This document shows positions 7,465-13,268 of a DNA stretch of 13,268 bases, one piece after another. The position numbers and the translations under genes were made by a program. A model generated the notes under the pieces. It was not told the origin of the DNA. It made no database searches and saw nothing but the letters and a program-made list of their open reading frames with translations. The DNA comes from Lentisphaeria bacterium UBA1776 (GTDB lineage: Bacteria > Verrucomicrobiota > Lentisphaeria > Victivallales > Victivallaceae). How positions within the stretch are numbered: the stretch's first letter is position 1; each line of letters opens with the position of its first letter. The stretch spans positions 1 through 13,268 of the forward strand of contig DCGO01000073.1 in NCBI GenBank assembly GCA_002314605.1, read 5' to 3'.

Positions 7465-8642
7465 AAAAAGCACTGCTGCTGTGTGCAAGCCATAATGACC
7501 TCGGATTGATCCGCAGTCTGCGGAAACTCGGATTCTATATTATCGCGACCGGCAATCTTCCCGGACTTCCCGGAGAAAAATATGTTGACCGGTACATACA
7601 GCAGGATTACTCTGACCGCCACGCCGTTCTGGAACTTGCCAGGCGGGAAAAAGTGGACGCGATCTGCCAATGCTGTAACGATTTCGGTGTCTATACAGCG
7701 TCCTTTGTCGCCGAACAGCTGGAACTCCCCGGATACGACAGTTATGCGACAACACTGCTGCTGCACAACAAGGATCAGTTCAAAAAATTTGCGTATGAAA
7801 ACCATCTGCCCTGTGTGGAATCCTTTGCATTCACCGCCCCCGAGGCGGCGCTGGAGTTTTGCCGGTCGGCCCGTTTTCCGCTGATCGTAAAACCGACAGA
7901 TGCCAGTGCCGGCAACGGGATTTCAAAAATTTCATCCATGGAAGAGGCGGAACGGGCCGTTCTGAATGCATTTTCCGTATCACGCGGAAAAAAAATCGTG
8001 CTGGAACGGTACATTCAGGGGACGCAGCACGGATTCTGCACTTTTCTCGTCCATCAGAAAGTGATTGCGTACTGCAGCAACAACGAGTACAGTTTTCTGA
8101 ATCCCTACCGGGTGGAAATAGACACCTGGCCGGCGGATCAGGACGCTGCCGTCCGGAATACTCTGATCGACGCCATCGAAAAGACCGCAGGACTGCTGGA
8201 TTTGAAAGACGGGATTTTTCATCTGCAGTATATTCTTGAAAACGGGAAACCCTATATCATCGAAGTGATGCGCCGTGTACTGGGGAACATGTATGGTATT
8301 CCGGCACAGATGGTGTCCGGCTTTGACTGGGATTACTGGGAAACAAGAGCAAAATGCGGTCTTTCCTGCAGACATGCGCCATCGGCCCTTGTCCAGGAAG
8401 GTTTTTTTGCGTACAAGACGGTTTTGGCCCCGAGAAACGGCACCGTCCGTTCCATCAGGATTCCGGATGAATATCGCCATTATGTCTGGGATTCGTTTCT
8501 TCTCAGACAGCAGGGAGATGTCATTACCCGATATCAGTCGGAACCGGTCGGATTTCTTTTCATGATGTTTTCCTCTCCGGAGAAAATGAAGGATCTTCTT
8601 ATCAATCGTTATCGGAACGATATGGTTGACGTTGTCGGGTGA
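7461..8642 (+). CDS. ATP-grasp ligase, carbamoyl-phosphate-synthase-like
   Basis: A 393-residue ATP-grasp enzyme. An N-terminal pre-ATP-grasp Rossmann-like domain begins at residue 1 (KKALLLCASHND) with CCNDFGVYTAS near 71-81. The ATP-grasp core has FPLIVKPTDASAGNGI at 139-154 (ATP-binding lysine and glycine-rich loop), LERYIQG at 181-187 (adenine-contacting strand) and IIEVMRRVLGN at 266-276, whose E268 is a metal ligand. The family joins a carboxylate to an amine via an acyl phosphate. Next to an aminotransferase, a likely job is adding an amino acid or other acid to the new amino group; this is inference. The start overlaps the aminotransferase stop (ATGA) and has no good Shine-Dalgarno, so translation is probably coupled. 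The stop overlaps the next start by 4 bp. Confidence 0.85.
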   Translation: MKKALLLCASHNDLGLIRSLRKLGFYIIATGNLPGLPGEKYVDRYIQQDYSDRHAVLELARREKVDAICQCCNDFGVYTASFVAEQLELPGYDSYATTLLLHNKDQFKKFAYENHLPCVESFAFTAPEAALEFCRSARFPLIVKPTDASAGNGISKISSMEEAERAVLNAFSVSRGKKIVLERYIQGTQHGFCTFLVHQKVIAYCSNNEYSFLNPYRVEIDTWPADQDAAVRNTLIDAIEKTAGLLDLKDGIFHLQYILENGKPYIIEVMRRVLGNMYGIPAQMVSGFDWDYWETRAKCGLSCRHAPSALVQEGFFAYKTVLAPRNGTVRSIRIPDEYRHYVWDSFLLRQQGDVITRYQSEPVGFLFMMFSSPEKMKDLLINRYRNDMVDVVG

Positions 8643-9775
8643 ATCGAAAAATGAACGACTCATTTATAAAAAAAATTGAAGCACGCGAAAACGAGTTTCA
8701 TGCAGCATTGCGGAATATATCATCCCCGGGAAAAAACCTTTATATTTTCGGATTCGGTTTCGGGGCACGCCAAGTTGTTTTTCTTTTACAAAAATGGAAC
8801 ATTGATTTTGCTGGATACGCAGTAAACCGCACCTATTATTACACCGCAGAAAAACTTTTCTGCATAGAAGATGTTCTGGAAAAAGCAGAAGATCATTCAG
8901 TAAATCTGATCATAGCATTCAAAGGTTATCACCCTGATGTTTTTAAAAATGAGCAGCATAAAATATCAAAGATCATTGACATGGATTGTTTTGCCGGCAT
9001 GACCCACTATGACGGTGAAATTCTGTTTTCATTTCAGTGGCTCCAACACCATACAGACTTTCTTGAAAACTTCTATTCCAGTCTGGCAGATGATCTTTCA
9101 CGGAGGACTTTGGTTGCCTATTGCAATCAAAAGATCAGTATGAATTATAAATATCTTTCCGGATTGCAGCAGAAAAATCAATATTTCGATTCAGATATCA
9201 TTTCCTTCTCTGAGCATGAAATATTTGTGGATTGCGGTGCATATATCGGGGACTCCGCATTAGCATTTATAGAGGCTCTGAAAAAACAGAAACTCAATTC
9301 GTATGACAGAATTATCTCTATTGAGCCATGTGCAGAAAACTTTGAAAAGATGAAAAAACTTGAACTCCACGGACATCAATGCCTATGCGAAGGCGTGTCC
9401 AACTGCAAAAAAAGGGTTTATTTTTGTGAAGAAAAAGACAGCAGTTCTGTTTCAAGGGGAGATTCTGGAAGCTGTTCCATTGAAGTGGATACCATTGACA
9501 ATATTCTTGACGGGACCAGCGCTACCATCATAAAAATGGATGTTGAGGGAGAAGAATTGCATGCGCTCCAAGGGGCAGAAAAAACGATTCGGAAATACAA
9601 ACCCGTACTTGCTGTTTGTCTTTATCACAAAGCCGAAGATCTGACAACCATTCCCCAATATATTCACTCGCTCGTTCCGGAATACAGTTTTTACCTTCGC
9701 TCCTACGAGCGAAGCGCGACGGAAATGGTACTTTACGCAGTTTTACAGGGAGAAAAAGATGAACTCAAACGGTGA
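8639..9775 (+). CDS. FkbM family methyltransferase with N-terminal Rossmann-like domain
   Basis: A 378-residue S-adenosylmethionine-dependent methyltransferase. The C-terminal FkbM domain has FVDCGAYIGDS at residues 196-206 (SAM-binding motif I), SIEP at 227-230, and IIKMDVEGEELHAL at 297-310, ending with a family-typical FYLR...EMVLYAV stretch. FkbM enzymes usually methylate sugar or polyketide hydroxyls. Residues 30-125 form an extra domain with YIFGFGFGA at 35-43, like the nucleotide-binding heads seen in glycan-locus proteins. A GTG at 8639 overlaps the previous stop; ATG at 8651 is an equally good start and removes four residues. The gene is markedly A/T-rich compared with both neighbours (30% GC in line 9121-9180), which suggests separate acquisition, yet it is fully embedded with overlaps on both sides. 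Confidence 0.85.
   Translation: MNRKMNDSFIKKIEARENEFHAALRNISSPGKNLYIFGFGFGARQVVFLLQKWNIDFAGYAVNRTYYYTAEKLFCIEDVLEKAEDHSVNLIIAFKGYHPDVFKNEQHKISKIIDMDCFAGMTHYDGEILFSFQWLQHHTDFLENFYSSLADDLSRRTLVAYCNQKISMNYKYLSGLQQKNQYFDSDIISFSEHEIFVDCGAYIGDSALAFIEALKKQKLNSYDRIISIEPCAENFEKMKKLELHGHQCLCEGVSNCKKRVYFCEEKDSSSVSRGDSGSCSIEVDTIDNILDGTSATIIKMDVEGEELHALQGAEKTIRKYKPVLAVCLYHKAEDLTTIPQYIHSLVPEYSFYLRSYERSATEMVLYAVLQGEKDELKR
9695..9714. repeat. Perfect palindrome inside the FkbM gene
   Basis: CTTCGCTC (9695-9702), loop CTAC, GAGCGAAG (9707-9714): an uninterrupted 8-bp stem with a 4-base loop, G/C-richer than the surrounding gene. It encodes LRSYERSA near residue 353-360, in place of the usual C-terminal strand text, just before the RBS of the next gene. 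It may be a small mobile or repeated palindrome that stayed in frame, or a processing/stability site within the operon mRNA. Confidence 0.55.
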
Positions 9776-10940
9776 AATCTGTTTCGGAATGGCCGGAGCC
9801 GGACGTGCGGCGGAACTGCACTTGAATGCCTTGAAACGCTTCTCTGGGATCCCGGTTTGTTTCAAAACGATTTCCGCCAGACGCTTTGAGCAGGTCGATG
9901 TCATGAAGAAGCGTTACGGCTTCCAGAACGGCAGTTTGAATTTTGAAGATCTGGTCCGCGACGAAGAGATTGATGTCATTGACGTATGTACCCCCCCCTA
10001 CGTTCACAAGGAAATGATCATCCGGGCACTGGAAGCCGGAAAACATGTCATCTGCGAAAAACCGCTGTCCGGATATTTCGGGTGTGACGGAGACCCGCTT
10101 CCCATCGGCCAAAAAGTTTCCAAATCGGTCATGTATGAAAAACTCCTTGAAGACCTGAATCAGATCCGGGAAATCGTAGTCCGGTCGGAACGGAAATTCA
10201 TGTATGCGGAGAATTTCATTTATGCACCAGCCGTCACGAAAGCTGCGGAAATACTGAGGAAGAAAAAAAGCCGGATCCTTTATGCCAAAGGGGAAGAAAG
10301 CCTGAAAGGTTCCAGTTCCCCCGTTGCCGGAGAGTGGAACCGGACCGGCGGAGGAACGTTTATCCGTACCGGGGCGCACCCGCTGGCGGCCATTTTGTGG
10401 CTGAAGCGTGTTGAAGCGGAAGCGCACGGGGAATCGGTTTCTGTCCAGTCCGTTTTTGCCGACATGGCGCAGATCACCGGGAATCTGACGGAATATGAAC
10501 ATCGGCATATTGCGGCCCGGCCCCATGATGTGGAGGACTGTGGAACCGTCATCATCACTTTTTCCGACCATACCAAGGCCGTGATCATCGCCACCGACGT
10601 TCTTCTGGGAGGAAGCAGAAATTACATCGAGCTCTACTGCAATGATGCGGCAATCAACTGCAAACTGACAATGTCCGACCTGATGAGCACCTATTTTCTG
10701 GACGAAGATCATCTTGACGATGTTTATCTCTCGGAAATGCTTCCCTCGAAAACAGGGTGGAACAATCCTTTTCTGGAGGACGAGATCCTCCGGGGATACA
10801 CGGATGAAATGCGGAATTTCATGGAAGCGGTTTATTATGACCGGCAGCCGCTCTCGGGCTTTGATCTGGCCTACGACTGCATCCGTCTGATCTATGCGGC
10901 GTACAAATCGGCGGAAATCGGAAAAGCCGTTTATTTTTGA
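9759..10940 (+). CDS. Gfo/Idh/MocA family sugar oxidoreductase
   Basis: A 393-residue NAD(P)-dependent oxidoreductase. The N-terminal Rossmann fold has FGMAGAGRAAELHL at residues 9-22, the dinucleotide-end strand VIDVCTPPYVH at 73-83, and the hallmark CEKPLS at 99-104 with the catalytic lysine K101. The C-terminal substrate domain has RTGAHPLA at 203-210, the position where these enzymes keep a catalytic histidine, and ends in a helical FDLAYDCIRLIYAAYKSA stretch. Members oxidise or epimerise hydroxyls of sugars, nucleotide sugars or inositols. A stretch at about 105-125 (GYFGCDGDPLPIGQKV) looks like an insertion after the EKP motif compared with shorter relatives. AGGGAGA at 9747-9753 gives a good RBS for the ATG at 9759, inside the end of the FkbM gene (17-bp overlap). 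In the operon it could supply the keto sugar for the aminotransferase. Confidence 0.9.
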   Translation: MNSNGEICFGMAGAGRAAELHLNALKRFSGIPVCFKTISARRFEQVDVMKKRYGFQNGSLNFEDLVRDEEIDVIDVCTPPYVHKEMIIRALEAGKHVICEKPLSGYFGCDGDPLPIGQKVSKSVMYEKLLEDLNQIREIVVRSERKFMYAENFIYAPAVTKAAEILRKKKSRILYAKGEESLKGSSSPVAGEWNRTGGGTFIRTGAHPLAAILWLKRVEAEAHGESVSVQSVFADMAQITGNLTEYEHRHIAARPHDVEDCGTVIITFSDHTKAVIIATDVLLGGSRNYIELYCNDAAINCKLTMSDLMSTYFLDEDHLDDVYLSEMLPSKTGWNNPFLEDEILRGYTDEMRNFMEAVYYDRQPLSGFDLAYDCIRLIYAAYKSAEIGKAVYF

Positions 10941-10946
10941 GGGTAT

Positions 10947-11975
10947 ATGAATTTTATTCGGGAACTTCCCCAGGCCGATGAGCTGATCGCAAAAAGTTCG
11001 CTGAATCCGGAACAGCAGAAAACGCGGGCAAAACGGATCCGGGAACTGCAGAATATTCTGCAGGGAAAAGATCGACGGAAGATCCTGCTGGTGGGCCCCT
11101 GTTCAGCGGACCGGGCGGATGCAGTTCTGGAGTATGCCGGAAAACTGGCCTCGATTCAGGAGCAGGTCGTTCAGAAAATCCTGATCATTCCCCGTATTTA
11201 CACGGCAAAACCCAGGACTTCCGGGATCGGGTACAAAGGATTGCTGCACAGTCCCGGTTCCCCGCAGAGCCGTGAAGATATGTGGAGCGGGATCATCGCC
11301 ATGCGGAAACTGCATATGGATATCATCAACAACTGCGGCTTATTCTGTGCGGATGAAATGCTGTATCCGGAAATTGTCTATTACTGCATGGATATTCTTG
11401 CGTATTTAACGGTCGGCGCCCGTTCGGTGGAGGACCAGGCCCACCGGATGACGGCAAGCGCCCTGGATATTCCCGTCGGGATGAAAAACCCGATTTGCGG
11501 CAATATGCAGTCGCTCCTGAATTCCATCTATGCCGCACAGCACGCCCAGACAATGGTGTTTCACGGATGGGAGGTCCAGTCTGACGGCAACCCATTTGCC
11601 CACGCCATCCTGAGGGGGTATCAGGACAACCAGAATCTGATGCACCCCAACTACCATTTTGAAGATCTGTGCGTATTTCACGACATGTATCTGAAGGCAA
11701 ATCTGAAAAATGCATCACTGATCGTGGACTGCAATCACTGCAATTCCGGCAAGCGATACGACCAGCAGGGAAGGATTGCCGAAGAGGTCCTGCAAAGCTG
11801 CCGTTATGAAAAGTCGCTCAACGATCTGATCAAAGGATTGATGATTGAGAGTTACCTTGAGGACGGCAGTCAGCTACTTTCGGAAGGCGTTTACGGGAAA
11901 TCCATCACCGACGGCTGTCTCGGCTGGAAAAAAACCGAAGAACTAATCTTGTTTTTGGCAGATATGATTCAGTGA
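10947..11975 (+). CDS. DAHP-synthase-like enzyme (class I alpha, AroG/F/H type), divergent
   Basis: A 342-residue TIM-barrel enzyme of the class I DAHP synthase family, which condenses phosphoenolpyruvate with erythrose 4-phosphate to start the shikimate pathway. The expected active-site positions are all present: metal ligands C52 (GPCS), H264 (DCNHCNS), E301 (MIES) and D322 (SITDG), plus K97 (YKGL), R159 (GARS), K180 (VGMKN) and R223 (LRGY). The surroundings differ from AroG: PRTSGIGYKGL has one residue more than PRTTVGWKGL, and KNPICGN replaces KNGTDG. The first 45 residues are shorter than in AroG, where this part takes part in oligomer and feedback sites. It follows the oxidoreductase by 6 bp with GAGGG just before the ATG. 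Its place at the end of an amino-sugar-like operon suggests a dedicated or altered-substrate role; a plain housekeeping DAHP synthase is possible. Confidence 0.88.
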   Translation: MNFIRELPQADELIAKSSLNPEQQKTRAKRIRELQNILQGKDRRKILLVGPCSADRADAVLEYAGKLASIQEQVVQKILIIPRIYTAKPRTSGIGYKGLLHSPGSPQSREDMWSGIIAMRKLHMDIINNCGLFCADEMLYPEIVYYCMDILAYLTVGARSVEDQAHRMTASALDIPVGMKNPICGNMQSLLNSIYAAQHAQTMVFHGWEVQSDGNPFAHAILRGYQDNQNLMHPNYHFEDLCVFHDMYLKANLKNASLIVDCNHCNSGKRYDQQGRIAEEVLQSCRYEKSLNDLIKGLMIESYLEDGSQLLSEGVYGKSITDGCLGWKKTEELILFLADMIQ

Positions 11976-11993
11976 ATTTCGACAGTGCCGCTT

Positions 11994-13268
11994 CTATTTT
12001 TTCCGCAATTCCATCGGGATGGCCGGACAGCACTTCATGCAGGTGAAGAAATTTCCCTTCAGCATCTGTTTCCGAATATAACGGATCTTCGGAGAATTGA
12101 ACATCTTGTCCCAATCTACACTATCATTTTTCAGATAATCCTGCATCTTTGCAATCGAAGTATTCTGCCAGCCGCAGAATTGAATGTTTCCATTGGGGGA
12201 AAGATCAATTTCCTTCCAGGCCATTTTGCAGATTTTTTTCCCATGAATGCAGAAAGCTGTTGCAGCCAATCGAATTTCTTCTTCAAGAGTAAATGTCTTT
12301 CTGCCGCGGGCCTTCAAGACGGCCTGTCGTTCCTCGTGTTCCCGCACTGCCGACCGGCCCTGCGCCAGTTCAAGGATATCCGCATATTCTTCCGCAATCG
12401 CAGCCTCCGGGTATTGCGAAACCGTTTCTTTGACAATCTCTTCTTCTCCCCAAGGAATATACATATCGTAGAGAATGACAAATTTATCTTTCAGGAGACG
12501 TGTGATTTTTTCAATTTCAATCAAAGTATTGTGAACTTTTTCGTTGGTAATTTTCTGAGTATGCGACGGAAATTCACCCGCTTCCAGAAAAAATGTGATG
12601 CGTCCGGCTTTCATCCGGAGGGCCATGCGGATAAAATCAACCGCTTCATGGGCCGTCTCCGAACTGATCACCATATTGACACACGGTGCAAAGGCGAGCA
12701 GTCCCCGCTCTTCCAGAAGCTGAATGTAGTCCTTCACATTTTTACGGGACGCCCGGAAAGCATTTTCCCATCCGCTGCATCCCGGCTCCCACACCCCCTT
12801 CAGAAAAACCTCTTCCGAAACGGAATTCAGCGAAAAAGACGTGAAGAACAAGTTGTCCGCCGCCAGATTCCGCCACTTCTCATTGAAGCCGATCCCGTTG
12901 GATTCCGTCTGGATGGTCGCCCGGGGATAGTTCTCTGCAATACTCTTATGCAATTCATACGCTCCGGGAGCCATTAGAAATTCCCCGTGAGTAAAACAAA
13001 TGACCTTCGCTTTTTCATAAAGCGGTTTGCAGTACTCGTTGATCCATTTCGGGTCCATGTCCACATCCGGCGTTGCCGAACACCTCAGAACGCACCATTT
13101 GCATTTGCAGTTGCAGCGGTTGGAAATGCGGATCCGGAGAATACAGTCCGTGAGATCGGAATACAGGACCGGATCATTCAGAAACGGCAGGTTCAGGAAA
13201 CAGACCAGCTTCTCCCACTGTTCCCGCACAAAAAGCCGTGGGTGCTGAATACCGAATAATTTACCGCT
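11994..13268 (-). CDS. Radical SAM/SPASM enzyme, N-terminus outside the window
   Basis: The first in-window start candidate is a GTG at 13229 (411 residues to the TAG at 11994), but the frame stays open to base 13268 and there is no Shine-Dalgarno before that GTG, so the true start is probably beyond the right edge. Counting from the GTG, the radical SAM cluster motif is C39-x3-C43-x2-C46 in RISNRCNCKCKWC, and TESNG at 108-112 and VNMVIS at 184-189 fit the barrel. The C-terminus carries a SPASM-like region with C327, C334, C352 (GNIQFCGW) and a closing C397-x2-C400-C401, likely for an extra iron-sulfur cluster. Such enzymes modify peptides, proteins or sugars by radical chemistry. The gene is convergent with the DAHP-synthase-like gene, 18 bp apart, so it is a neighbour but not in that operon. 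Its substrate is unknown. Confidence 0.85.
   Translation of the reverse strand, partial: SGKLFGIQHPRLFVREQWEKLVCFLNLPFLNDPVLYSDLTDCILRIRISNRCNCKCKWCVLRCSATPDVDMDPKWINEYCKPLYEKAKVICFTHGEFLMAPGAYELHKSIAENYPRATIQTESNGIGFNEKWRNLAADNLFFTSFSLNSVSEEVFLKGVWEPGCSGWENAFRASRKNVKDYIQLLEERGLLAFAPCVNMVISSETAHEAVDFIRMALRMKAGRITFFLEAGEFPSHTQKITNEKVHNTLIEIEKITRLLKDKFVILYDMYIPWGEEEIVKETVSQYPEAAIAEEYADILELAQGRSAVREHEERQAVLKARGRKTFTLEEEIRLAATAFCIHGKKICKMAWKEIDLSPNGNIQFCGWQNTSIAKMQDYLKNDSVDWDKMFNSPKIRYIRKQMLKGNFFTCMKCCPAIPMELRKK

Noticed and set aside
6187..7488. A 433-codon minus-strand frame opposite the aminotransferase gene
   Set aside because: Runs antisense to an obvious DegT-family gene, crosses its promoter, and has no recognisable domain.
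11985..12977. A 330-codon + strand frame opposite the radical SAM gene
   Set aside because: Antisense to the cysteine-motif-bearing radical SAM frame; the product is Phe/Arg/Ser-rich with no domain.
1..13268. CRISPR arrays, tRNA or rRNA genes, insertion sequences
   Set aside because: No spaced direct repeats, no tRNA cloverleaf or rRNA text, and no transposase or integrase motifs were seen on reading both strands.

Overview
The window reads as a chromosomal stretch of a GC-rich bacterium. Most genes are clearly G/C-rich (one 60-base line in the aminotransferase gene, 7081-7140, is 75% GC by hand count), with E. coli-like sigma-70 promoters. The large PlsC-ACP-acyl-CoA-synthetase fusion and the general codon style fit a PVC-group organism such as Lentisphaerota. 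That placement is a guess from gene content, not an identification. Two genes stand out as more A/T-rich: the DUF1643 gene at the left edge and the FkbM methyltransferase gene (line 9121-9180 is 30% GC).

Layout. Left part (1-5026): a DUF1643 protein gene (+), an MdtG-like MFS exporter gene (-), and a divergent gene for an 873-residue Aas-like acyltransferase/acyl carrier/acyl-activating fusion (+). The last two share a 281-bp control region with back-to-back promoters, and a strong leader stem-loop sits next to the Shine-Dalgarno of the fusion gene. Middle (5027-6351): a family 2 glycosyltransferase gene (-) that meets the fusion gene tail to tail on one palindrome, followed by a second divergent promoter region. 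Right part (6352-11975): a tight five-gene + strand operon with overlaps of 4, 4 and 17 bp and one gap of 6 bp. Its order is DegT/VioA-type sugar aminotransferase, ATP-grasp ligase, FkbM methyltransferase, Gfo/Idh/MocA dehydrogenase, DAHP-synthase-like enzyme. A convergent radical SAM/SPASM gene (-) follows and runs off the right edge.

How the genes may work together. The left genes concern membrane lipid acylation/turnover and export. The five-gene operon looks like a small-molecule or glycan-decoration pathway: a dehydrogenase and aminotransferase to make an amino sugar, an ATP-grasp enzyme to acylate or peptidylate an amine, an O-methyltransferase, and a PEP-aldose condensing enzyme. A DAHP synthase inside such an operon is unusual and recalls the logic of the aminoshikimate (kanosamine/AHBA) route, although no other enzyme of that route is in the window. 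This operon, possibly with the radical SAM enzyme and the GT2, is the best candidate here for an undescribed system. The product is unknown.
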